From the NCBI GenBank assembly GCA_035578905.1, contig JAQJVL010000005.1, forward strand, positions 5,648,480-5,712,479: DNA of 64,000 bases. Direction: 5' to 3'. The stretch is from Stictocephala bisonia. Taxonomy: Eukaryota; Arthropoda; Insecta; Hemiptera; Membracidae. A program made the translations under genes and the position numbers. Under the pieces are notes generated by a model. The model was not told the origin of the DNA. It searched no databases and worked only from the letters and a program-made list of their open reading frames with translations. Shown piece by piece: positions 22,955 through 34,507 of this stretch. Position 1 is the first letter of the stretch. Every line of letters starts with the position of its first letter.

Positions 22955-23590
22955 TCGTATCATGTCTTCTTGTTCACCGTCACCAATATTCGTATCATGT
23001 CTTCTTGTCAGCGTCACCAATATTCATATCATGTCTTCTTGTTCACCATCACCAATATTCGTATCATGTCTTCTTGTTCACCGTCACCAATATTCGTATT
23101 ACGTCTTCTTGTTCACCGTCACCAATATTTGTATCATGTCTTTTTGTTCACCGTCACCAATATTCGTATAATGTCTTCTTGTTCACCGTCACCAATATTC
23201 ATATCATGTCTTCTTGTTCACCATCACCATTATTCGTATTATGTCTTCTTGTTCACCGTCACTAATATTTGTATCATGTCTTTTTGTTCACCGTCACCAA
23301 TATTCGTATAATGTCTTCTTGTTCACCGTCACCAATATTCATATCATGTCTTCTTGTTCACCATCACCAATATTCGTATTATATCTTTTTGTTCACCGTC
23401 ACCAATATTTGTATCATGTCTTCTTGTTCACCGTCACCAATATTCATATCATGTCTTCTTGTTCACCATCACCAATATTCGTATTATGTCTTTTTGTTCA
23501 CCGTCACCAATATTTGTATCATGTCTTTTTGTTCACCGTCACCAATAATCGTATCATGTCTTCTTGTTCACCGTCACCAATATTAGTTAT
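22955..23590 (+). repeat. 35-bp tandem array (about 18 units)
   Basis: The unit contains ATTCGTATCATGTC, TTCTTGTTCACC and GTCACCAAT. Variants ATTTGTATCATG with TTTTTG, CGTATAATG, CATATCATG and CGTATTATG recur in order with a period of 140 bp (four units), for example at about 23130 and 23270. As 35 is not a multiple of three, each frame cycles through three translations, giving five overlapping spurious frames of 64-136 residues. Confidence 0.93.
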
Positions 23591-24254
23591 TTTTAGTCAT
23601 GCGCGTTGTCATTAACTTTTAGAATTAATTGTTCAGCCATGTTTCCTAATTTATCAAATTTACATACCTGGGACAAAAATGTTTTAAATCTACTAAAGCA
23701 TTTGATGGTAGATGATCGCCGAAACTGTCTCCATTGTTCGCATGGTCTCAACTCCCTTGACAAGTTTTTATCCGTGGCGATTGTCTTGTTTTTCTCACTT
23801 GGAGATTTAGTTGATGGCTTAATATACCACGGTTTGTTCTTATACTGAAGCAACTTTTGACATTGTCAAAGAATGATTATATGTTTGGCGAAGTTTATGA
23901 ACTAGTTTATGGAACTAGTTAGTTTTATGAAACTTTATGAAAGATTATGAAACTAGTTTAGTTTGGAGATATGCTTCGAAGAAAATATGTTCACATTTGT
24001 ACAACATTTCCAGTTCATTCATGACCTCAAAGGGTTTGGATTGGCTACTTAATCGATTTATATTTCGTTAAAAAATGACCGTATGTATTTTTTATTATCA
24101 AAGAAGTAGTTTTGTGTACAGTAGAAGTGTTACCATTTAGAAAAAAGTTATTGATACATCCAACACTAACCTTCTTAAAATGAACTAAAAATAACCATTA
24201 AAAACTTGCGAGTTTTCTTTTAGCACAAGTTTGCCATTGGGGACTATTTAAACC
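23591..24254. other. Stretch with overlapping unassigned frames and a small repeat
   Basis: Frames of 80 (+, 23606-23848) and 86 residues (-, 23593-23853) overlap completely and neither has a recognisable motif. Near 23888-23965 short direct repeats of TTATGAAACTAGTT occur. The right end (24230-24254) leads into the 74-bp array. Confidence 0.4.
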
Positions 24255-27200
24255 CTTAACGGGGTTATTACCTGGGGGACTTGCACGTGAGCATGTCCAC
24301 ATCAGCATGCTCACGAGTAAGTACTTCCTTAACGAGGTTATTACCTGGGGGGACTTAGCCTACACGTGAGCATGTCCACATCAGCATGCTCACGAGTAAG
24401 TACTTCCTTAACGGGGTTATTACCTGGGGGGACTTACACGTGAGCATGTCCACATCAGCATGCTCACGAGTAAGTACTTCCTTAACGGGGTTATTACCTG
24501 GGGGGACTTAGCCTACACGTGAGCATGTCCACATCAGCATGCTCACGAGTAAGTACTTCCTTAACGGGGTTATTACCTGGGGGGACTTAGCCTACACGTG
24601 AGCATGTCCACATCAGCATGCTCACGAGTAAGTACTTCCTTAACGGGGTTATTACCTGAGGGGGACTTGCACGTGAGCATGTCCACATCAGCATGCTCAC
24701 GAGTAAGTACTTCCTTAACGGGGTTATTACCTGAGGGGGCCTTACACGTGAGCATGTCCACATCAGCATGCTCACGAGTAAGTACTTCCTTAACGGGGTT
24801 ATTACCTGGGGGGCCTTACACGTGAGCATGTCCACATTAGCATGCTCACGAGTAAGTACTTCCTTAACGGGGTTATTACCTGGGGGGACTTGCACGTGAG
24901 CATGTCCACATCAGCATGCTCACGAGTAAGTCCTTCCTTAACGGGGTTATTACCTGGGGGGCCTTACACGTGAGCATGTCCACATCAGCATGCTCACGAG
25001 TAAGTACTTCCTTAACGGGGTTATTACCTGAGGGGACTTACACGTGAGCATGTCCAGATCAGCATGCTCACGTGTAAGTACTTCCTTAACGGGGTTATTA
25101 CCTGAGGGGACTTACACGTGAGCATGTCCACATCAGCATGCTCACGAGTAAGTACTTCCTTAACGGGGTTATTACCTGAGGGGACTTACACGTGAGCATG
25201 TCCACATCAGCATGCTCACGAGTAAGTACTTCCTTAACGGGGTTATTACCTGGGGGGACTTACACGTGAGCATGTCCACATCAGCATGCTCACGAGTAAG
25301 TACTTCCTTAACGGGGTTATTACCTGGGGGGACTTGCACGTGAGCATGTCCACATCAGCATGCTCACGAGTAAGTACTTCCTTAACGGGGTTATTACCTG
25401 AGGGGACTTGCACGTGAGCATGTCCACATCAGCATGCTCACGAGTAAGTACTTCCTTAACGGGGTTATTACCTGGGGGGACTTACACGTGAGCATGTCCA
25501 CATCAGCATGCTCACGAGTAAGTACTTCCTTAACGGGGTTATTACCTGAGGGGGACTTGCACGTGAGCATGTCCACATCAGCATGCTCACGAGTAAGTAC
25601 TTCCTTAACGGGGTTATTACCTGAGGGGACTTGAACGTGAGCATGTCCACATCAGCATGCTCACGAGTAAGAACTTCCTTAACGGGGTTATTACCTGGGG
25701 GGACTTACACGTGAGCATGTCCACATCAGCATGCTCACGAGTAAGTACTTCCTTAACGGGGTTATTACCTGGGGGGACTTAGCCTACACGTGAGCATGTC
25801 CACATCAGCATGCTCACGAGTAAGTACTTCCTTAACGGGGTTATTACCTGAGGGGACTTGCACGTGAGCATGTCCACATCAGCATGCTCACGAGTAAGTA
25901 CTTCCTTAACGGGGTTATTACCTTGGGGGACTTGCACGTGAGCATGTCCACATCAGCATGCTGACGAGTAAGTACTTCCTTAACGGGGTTATTACCTGGG
26001 GGGACTTAGCCTACACGTGAGCATGTCCACATCAGCATGCTCACGAGTAAGTACTTCCTTAACGGGGTTATTACCTGGGTGAACTTGCACGTGAGCATGT
26101 CCACATCAGCATGCTCACGAGTAAGTACTTCCTTAACGGGGTTATTACCTGGGGGGACTTGCACGTGAGCATGTCCACATCAGCATGCTCACGAGTAAGT
26201 ACTTCCTTAACGGGGTTATTACCTGAGGGGACTTAGCCTACCGTGAGCATGTCCACATCAGCATGCTGACGAGTAAGTACTTCCTTAACGGGGTTATTAC
26301 CTGGGGGGACTTACACGTGAGCATGTCCACATCAGCATGCTGACGAGTAAGTACTTCCTTAACGGGGTTATTACCTGGGGGGACTTAGCCTACACGTGAG
26401 CATGTCCACATCAGCATGCTGACGAGTAAGTACTTCCTTAACGGGGTTATTACCTGGGGGGACTTAGCCTACACGTGAGCATGTCCACATCAGCATGCTC
26501 ACGAGTAAGTACTTCCTTAACGGGGTTATTACCTGGGGGGACTTAGCCTACACGTGAGCATGTCCACATCAGCATGCTCACGAGTAAGTACTTCCTTAAC
26601 GGGGTTATTACCTGGGGGGACTTAGCCTACACGTGAGCATGTCCACATCAGCATGCTCACGAGTAAGTACTTCCTTAACGGGGTTATTACCTGGGGGGAC
26701 TTAGCCTACACGTGAGCATGTCCACATCAGCATGCTGACGAGTAAGTACTTCCTTAACGGGGTTATTACCTGGGGGGACTTAGCCTACACGTGAGCATGT
26801 CCACATCAGCATGCTGACGAGTAAGTACTTCCTTAACGGGGTTATTACCTGGGGGGACTTGCACGTGAGCATGTCCACATCAGCATGCTCACGAGTAAGT
26901 ACTTCCTTAACGGGGTTATTACCTGAGGGGACTTGCACGTGAGCATGTCCACATCAGCATGCTGACGAGTAAGTACTTCCTTAACGGGGTTATTACCTGG
27001 GGGGACTTAGCCTACACGTGAGCATGTCCACATCAGCATGCTGACGAGTAAGTACTTCCTTAACGGGGTTATTACCTGGGGGGACTTGCACGTGAGCATG
27101 TCCACATCAGCATGCTCACGAGTAAGTACTTCCTTAACGGGGTTATTACCTGGGTGGACTTGAACGTGAGCATGTCCACATCAGCATGCTCACGAGTAAG

Positions 27201-30200
27201 TACTTCCTTAACGGGGTTATTACCTGGGGGGACTTACACGTGAGCATGTCCACATCAGCATGCTCACGAGTAAGTACTTCCTTAACGGGGTTATTACCTG
27301 GGGGGACTTACACGTGAGCATGTCCACATCAGCATGCTGACGAGTAAGTACTTCCTTAACGGGGTTATTACCTGGGGGGACTTACACGTGAGCATGTCCA
27401 CATCAGCATGCTCACGTGTAAGTACTTCCTTAACGGGGTTATTACCTGGGGGGACTTGCACGTGAGCATGTCCACATCAGCATGCTCACGAGTAAGTACT
27501 TCCTTAACGGGGTTATTACCTGGGTGGACTTGAACGTGAGCATGTCCACATCAGCATGCTCACGAGTAAGTACTTCCTTAACGGGGTTATTACCTGGGGG
27601 GACTTACACGTGAGCATGTCCACATCAGCATGCTCACGAGTAAGTACTTCCTTAACGGGGGTTATTACCTGGGTGGACTTGAACGTGAGCATGTCCACAT
27701 CAGCATGCTCACGAGTAAGTACTTCCTTAACGGGGTTATTACCTGGGGGGACTTACACGTGAGCATGTCCACATCAGCATGCTCACGTGTAAGTACTTCC
27801 TTAACGGGGTTATTACCTGGGGGGACTTGCACGTGAGCATGTCCACATCAGCATGCTCACGAGTAAGTACTTCCTTAACGGGGTTATTACCTAGGTGGAA
27901 TTGAACGTGAGCATGTCCACATCAGCATGCTCACGAGTAAGTACTTCCTTAACGGGGTTATTACCTGGGGGGACTTACACGTGAGCATGTCCACATCAGC
28001 ATGCTCACGAGTAAGTACTTCCTTAACGGGGTTATTACCTGGGTGGACTTGAACGTGAGCATGTCCACATCAGCATGCTCACGAGTAAGTACTTCCTTAA
28101 CGAGGTTATTACCTGGGGGGACTTACACGTGAGCATGTCCACATCAGCATGCTCACGAGTAAGTACTTCCTTAACGGGGTTATTACCTGGGGGGACTTAC
28201 ACGTGAGCATGTCCACATCAGCATGCTCACGAGTAAGTACTTCCTTAACGGGGTTATTACCTGGGTGGACTTGAACGTGAGCATGTCCACATCAGCATGC
28301 TCACGAGTAAGTACTTCCTTAACAAGGTTATTACCTGGGGGGACTTACACGTGAGCATGTCCACATCAGCATGCTCACGAGTAAGTACTTCCTTAACGGG
28401 GTTATTACCTGGGTGGACTTGAACGTGAGCATGTCCACATCAGCATGCTCACGAGTAAGTACTTCCTTAACGAGGTTATTACCTGGGGGGCCTTACACGT
28501 GAGCATGTCCACATCAGCATGCTCACGAGTAAGTACTTCCTTAACGGGGTTATTACCTGGGTGGACTTGAACGTGAGCATGTCCACATCAGCATGCTCAC
28601 GAGTAAGTACTTCCTTAACGAGGTTATTACCTGGGGGGACTTACACGTGAGCATGTCCACATCAGCATGCTCACGAGTAAGTACTTCCTTAACGGGGTTA
28701 TTACCTGGGTGGACTTGAACGTGAGCATGTCCACATCAGCATGCTCACGAGTAAGTACTTCCTTAACGGGGTTATTACCTGGGAGGACTTGCACGTGAGC
28801 ATGTCCACATCAGCATGCTCACGAGTAAGTACTTCCTTAACGGGGTTATTACCTGGGGGGACTTACACGTGAGCATGTCCACATCAGCATGCTCACGAGT
28901 AAGTACTTCCTTAACGGGGTTATTACCTGGGGGGACTTACACGTGAGCATGTCCACATCAGCATGCTCACGAGTAAGTACTTCCTTAACGGGGTTATTAC
29001 CTGGGGGGACTTGCACGTGAGCATGTCCACATCAGCATGCTCACGAGTAAGTACTTCCTTAACGGGGTTATTACCTGGGTGGACTTGCACGTGAGCATGT
29101 CCACATCAGCATGCTCACGAGTAAGTACTTCCTTAACGGGGTTATTACCTGGGGGGACTTGAACGTGAGCATGTCCACATCAGCATGCTCACGAGTAAGT
29201 ACTTCCTTAACGGGTTATTACCTGGGGGGACTTACACGTGAGCATGTCCACATCAGCATGCTCACGAGTAAGTACTTCCTTAACGGGGTTATTACCTGGG
29301 TGGACTTGAACGTGAGCATGTCCACATCAGCATGCTCACGAGTAAGTACTTCCTTAACGAGGTTATTACCTGGGGGGACTTACACGTGAGCATGTCCACA
29401 TCAGCATGCTCACGAGTAAGTACTTCCTTAACGGGGTTATTACCTGGGTGGACTTGAACGTGAGCATGTCCACATCAGCATGCTCACGAGTAAGTACTTC
29501 CTTAACGGGGTTATTACCTGGGTGGACTTGCACGTGAGCATGTCCACATCAGCATGCTCACGAGTAAGTACTTCCTTAACGGGGTTATTACCTGGGGGGA
29601 CTTACACGTGAGCATGTCCACATCAGCATGCTCACGAGTAAGTACTTCCTTAACGGGGTTATTACCTGGGGGGACTTACACGTGAGCATGTCCACATCAG
29701 CATGCTCACGAGTAAGTACTTCCTTAACGGGGTTATTACCTGGGTGGACTTGAACGTGAGCATGTCCACATCAGCATGCTCACGAGTAAGTACTTCCTTA
29801 ACGAGGTTATTACCTGGGGGGACTTAGCCTACACGTGAGCATGTCCACATCAGCATGCTCACGAGTAAGTACTTCCTTAACGGGGTTATTACCTGGGGGG
29901 ACTTGCACGTGAGCATGTCCACATCAGCATGCTCACGAGTAAGTACTTCCTTAACGGGGTTATTACCTGGGTGGACTTGCACGTGAGCATGTCCACATCA
30001 GCATGCTCACGAGTAAGTACTTCCTTAACGGGGTTATTACCTGGGTGGACTTGCACGTGAGCATGTCCACATCAGCATGCTCACGAGTAAGTACTTCCTT
30101 AACGGGGTTATTACCTGGGTGGACTTGCACGTGAGCATGTCCACATCAGCATGCTCACGAGTAAGTACTTCCTTAACGGGGTTATTACCTGGGTGGACTT

Positions 30201-32625
30201 GCACGTGAGCATGTCCACATCAGCATGCTCACGAGTAAGTACTTCCTTAACGGGGTTATTACCTGGGTGGACTTGCACGTGAGCATGTCCACATCAGCAT
30301 GCTCACGAGTAAGTACTTCCTTAACGGGGTTATTACCTGGGGGGACTTGCACGTGAGCATGTCCACATCAGCATGCTCACGAGTAAGTACTTCCTTAACG
30401 GGGTTATTACCTGGGGGGACTTGCACGTGAGCATGTCCACATCAGCATGCTCACGAGTAAGTACTTCCTTAACGGGGTTATTACCTGGGTGGACTTGCAC
30501 GTGAGCATGTCCACATCAGCATGCTCACGAGTAAGTACTTCCTTAACGGGGTTATTACCTGGGTGGACTTGCACGTGAGCATGTCCACATCAGCATGCTC
30601 ACGAGTAAGTACTTCCTTAACGGGGTTATTACCTGGGTGGACTTGCACGTGAGCATGTCCACATCAGCATGCTCACGAGTAAGTACTTCCTTAACGGGGT
30701 TATTACCTGGGGGGACTTGCACGTGAGCATGTCCACATCAGCATGCTCACGAGTAAGTACTTCCTTAACGGGGTTATTACCTGGGGGGACTTGCACGTGA
30801 GCATGTCCACATCAGCATGCTCACGAGTAAGTACTTCCTTAACGGGGTTATTACCTGGGGGGACTTGCACGTGAGCATGTCCACATCAGCATGCTCACGA
30901 GTAAGTACTTCCTTAACGGGGTTATTACCTGGGTGGACTTGAACGTGAGCATGTCCACATCAGCATGCTCACGAGTAAGTACTTCCTTAACGGGGTTATT
31001 ACCTGGGGGGACTTGCACGTGAGCATGTCCACATCAGCATGCTCACGAGTAAGTACTTCCTTAACGGGGTTATTACCTGGGGGGACTTGCACGTGAGCAT
31101 GTCCACATCAGCATGCTCACGAGTAAGTACTTCCTTAACGGGGTTATTACCTGGGGGGACTTGCACGTGAGCATGTCCACATCAGCATGCTCACGAGTAA
31201 GTACTTCCTTAACGGGGTTATTACCTGGGGGGACTTACACGTGAGCATGTCCACATCAGCATGCTCACGAGTAAGTACTTCCTTAACGAGGTTATTACCT
31301 GGGGGGACTTGCACGTGAGCATGTCCACATCAGCATGCTCACGAGTAAGTACTTCCTTAAGGGGGTTATTACCTGGGTGGACTTGAACGTGAGCATGTCC
31401 ACATCAGCATGCTCACGAGTAAGTACTTCCTTAACGGGGTTATTACCTGGGGGGACTTACACGTGAGCATGTCCACATCAGCATGCTCACGAGTAAGTAC
31501 TTCCTTAACGGGGTTATTACCTGGGTGGACTTGAACGTGAGCATGTCCACATCAGCATGCTCACGAGTAAGTACTTCCTTAACGAGGTTATTACCTGGGG
31601 GGACTTGCACGTGAGCATGTCCACATCAGCATGCTCACGAGTAAGTACTTCCTTAACGGGGTTATTACCTGGGTGGACTTGCACGTGAGCATGTCCACAT
31701 CAGCATGCTCACGAGTAAGTACTTCCTTAACGGGGTTATTACCTGAGGGGACTTGCACGTGAGCATGTCCACATCAGCATGCTCACGAGTAAGTACTTCC
31801 TTAACGGGGTTATTACCTGGGTGGACTTGAACGTGAGCATGTCCACATCAGCATGCTCACGAGTAAGTACTTCCTTAACGGGGTTATTACTTGGGGGGAC
31901 TTACACGTGAGCATGTCCACATCAGCATGCTCACGAGTAAGTACTTCCTTAACGGGGTTATTACCTGGGGGGACTTGCACGTGAGCATGTCCACATCAGC
32001 ATGCTCACGAGTAAGTACTTCCTTAACGGGGTTATTACCTGAGGGGACTTGCACGTGAGCATGTCCACATCAGCATGCTCACGAGTAAGTACTTCCTTAA
32101 CGGGGTTATTACCTGGGGGGACTTGCACGTGAGCATGTCCACATCAGCATGCTCACGAGTAAGTACTTCCTTAACGGGGTTATTACCTGGGGGGACTTGC
32201 ACGTGAGCATGTCCACATCAGCATGCTCACGAGTAAGTACTTCCTTAACGGGGTTATTACCTGGGGGGACTTGCACGTGAGCATGTCCACATCAGCATGC
32301 TCACGAGGAAGTACTTCCTTATCGGGGTTATTACCTGGGGGGACTTGCACGTGAGCATGTCCACATCAGCATGCTCACGAGTAAGTACTTCCTTAACGGG
32401 GTTATTACCTGGGGGGACTTACACGTGAGCATGTCCACATCAGCATGCTCACGAGTAAGTACTTCCTTAACGGGGTTATTACCTGGGGGGACTTGCACGT
32501 GAGCATGTCCACATCAGCATGCTCACGAGTAAGTACTTCCTTAACGGGGTTATTACCTTGGGGGACTTACACGTGAGCATGTCCACATCAGCATGCTCAC
32601 GAGTAAGTACTCCCGTAATTGGGGG
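24255..32625 (+). repeat. 74-bp satellite array (about 110 units) with a hairpin and CACGTG in most units
   Basis: The basic unit is 74 bp: CACGTGAGCATG, TCCACATCAG, CATGCTCACGAG, TAAGTACTTCCTTAAC, GGGGTTATTACC, TGGGGGGACTTA. An 80-bp form has a TAGCCT insertion before ACACGTG. Each standard unit has a perfect 10-bp inverted repeat, CGTGAGCATG and CATGCTCACG around a 10-base loop; the GCTGACGAG variant breaks one pair. Subtypes are zoned. The left third is mixed and holds most 80-bp and GCTGACG forms. About 27.5-29.8 kb alternates ACTTACACGTG and ACTTGAACGTG units as 148-bp dimers. About 29.9-30.7 kb is dominated by GGGTGGACTTGCACG units. Short frames on both strands are by-products. The unit is not a multiple of three, and no gene is embedded. 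Confidence 0.97.
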
Positions 32626-32652
32626 GTTGATGTGGACATACTGATTTAGACA

Positions 32653-33186
32653 TAGCGATGGCAAATATTTACAACATATCGATATATCGCAGACAAAATA
32701 TCAATCTAATGATAATATCGATTTATCGGTTACCCGATATGTCTAACTGTACATGATTTATCTGTTTAAAAGTATGCACTAAGTCTTACGTCATGACCAA
32801 AAATACACTCATGTTTTGATGTCACTGTTTAGAATAGCCTACTGAATGTAAAAATTAAATACATTTATCTACACGAAACAAGTTGTGGTCTCTGGGGTGG
32901 AATGAAAACAAAAATTCAAAATAAGAATAATACCTCTCATTACTATGTTAATTATGAAAGAATAGTGTAATAATAATTTTGCGCATAAGAGGCTATTTAT
33001 AAGTTTTTTTTTCGAATTGTGATAATTTTGATGAGAGAGAATATCAACAATATGTAGTGTTATGATATATCGGGCCAAAAGATTGATATGGCCGATGTTA
33101 TCGAAAAAAATCGATACTAATACATCAATATATCGTAACATATTAATCGATATTTCCGATATATTGATACATCGTTGCCATCCCTA
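32653..33186. mobile_element. hAT-like MITE, copy 2, at the right edge of the 74-bp array
   Basis: The element starts TAGCGATGGCAAA, ends CCATCCCTA, and has TATCGATATATCG-rich subterminal inverted repeats. Internal blocks (TATGCACTAA, TGTCACTGTTTAGAATAGCC, AAATTAAATACATTTATCT) match copy 1 at 21879-22581 in the same orientation. It lacks about 170 bp of interior found in copy 1. The flanking octamers TTTAGACA and TATATGCT do not match, so the target duplication has decayed or one end is rearranged. It begins about 30 bp after the last recognisable 74-bp unit. Confidence 0.8.
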
Positions 33187-33640
33187 TATATGCTCTTGGA
33201 CATCGGTTGATATTTTGGACTTGCCCACGAGCATGTCCCCCGCGTCGCCGCGTGAAAGTTCAAGTCCATGTCAACTAGGCGACGGCGTATGCGCACCTCC
33301 TTTTCCTTGCTAGGACCACAAAGCTGTTTATCGTGTTTTTATTCTTTTTGGCCTGTTTGCTTGTTGTATTTAGCCATTTTCATCGTTTTCCATATGATTT
33401 TTTAATGTTTTAGTTTTTTCGTTGATTTTATTTTCTTTCCCTATTAGGCCTATAAATTATAAGAACGAGATTATTAAATCGTATTCCAGAGGATAATAAA
33501 CTGACTTTGCTATACAAGTGTGTATATTGTTTATAGAAGGTAAAAAGTAAGGAATACATGGACAATAACTAAATGGTAACGATATAGCTTAAAAGACTGA
33601 ATATTGACTGTCTCACATTCTTCCCAAATTATTTATCAGA
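33187..33640. other. Spacer with an isolated relative of the satellite core
   Basis: At about 33218-33262 the text CTTGCCCACGAGCATGTCC resembles the core of both the 53-bp repeat downstream and the 74-bp satellite upstream. The remainder is A+T-rich with no gene recognised; a 90-residue minus-strand frame (32869-33141) belongs to the MITE. Confidence 0.45.
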
Positions 33641-33965
33641 AAGGCCACGAGCATATTCTCGCGTATAATAGATCCGTTATCAAGTCCACAAGCTTGCCCA
33701 CGAGCATGTTCTCGCGTGTAATAGGTCCGTCAGCACGTCCACAAGCTTGCCAACGAGCATGTTCTCACATGTAATAGGTCCGTCAGGAAGTCCACAAGCT
33801 TGCTTACGAACATGTTCTCACATGTAATAGGTCCGTCAGCACGTCCACAAGCTTGCCCACGAGCATGTTCTCGCGTGTAATAGGTCCGTCAGCACGTCCA
33901 CAAGCTTGCCCACCAGTATGCTCACGGGTATGTACTAACGTGTAATACCTCCTATAGCGGTTTGT
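33641..33965 (+). repeat. 53-bp tandem array (about six units), related to the 74-bp satellite
   Basis: Units start TCCACAAGCTTGCCCACGAG at 33685, 33738, 33791, 33844 and 33897, exactly 53 bp apart, with partial units on both sides. They continue CATGTTCTCGCGTG and TAATAGGTCCGTCAGCACG. The CACGAGCATGTTC core resembles the CACGTGAGCATGTCC core of the 74-bp unit. Just beyond the end, 33975-34000 reads GATGTGGACATGC, the complement of the same core. Confidence 0.9.
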
Positions 33966-34507
33966 TGGAACATGCCGATGTGGACATGCTTGTGATCATA
34001 CATTACTTCCATATGAGTAAATGAATCGTGATTTTATATCGATCTAAAGAAATATATCGTAACTATAAATTTCATTAGGATTACAACGTGACCAATTAAT
34101 TAATTAATTTTTCGGTCTCTAGAAGCCATAAAACGTTGTTTTAGGAAATTTATTAGAATTTTTTTAATGAAAAGTTAAAATTCCTAAATTTTTAAAACTT
34201 ATAGAAAACATTCCTGTCAATCACGTATTAAAATATAAATATGATACATAAACAGTTTTTGAGAAATAAAAATGTAGTGATGATTCATAGTGAAAATTAG
34301 TTAAAATTCCGGTACTTTTTTGTTTCAACTAAGAATAATTAAAAATTGTAATACAACATTAAAATGCATATGCCACAACGTACAATGAATGAGAAAACAA
34401 TGCTGTGATTTGATTGTTAGTAGGTCTCTTAGTTTTTTGTAAACATCCTTCAAATTAGGGTATAGGCTACATAATTTCTGCGCCGACAGTAAATAAACGA
34501 CTTTCAC
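33966..34507. other. Intergenic A+T-rich spacer
   Basis: Holds the inverted satellite-core relic at about 33975-34000 and a TTAAT run near 34096-34110. No gene was recognised. The C-terminal tail of the long minus-strand frame over the next array falls here and shows no domain. Confidence 0.45.

Noticed and set aside
23593..23853. Overlapping 80- and 86-residue frames as a small gene or exon
   Set aside because: Both strands are open, no motif was recognised, and nothing favours one strand.
24255..32625. CRISPR array
   Set aside because: Repeats are contiguous without unique spacers, and the context is eukaryotic with LINE and SINE relics.
21879..33186. Composite transposon bounded by the two hAT-like MITE copies
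   Set aside because: Copy 1 has its own target duplication inside a LINE and copy 2 has non-matching flanks, so they are best seen as separate insertions.
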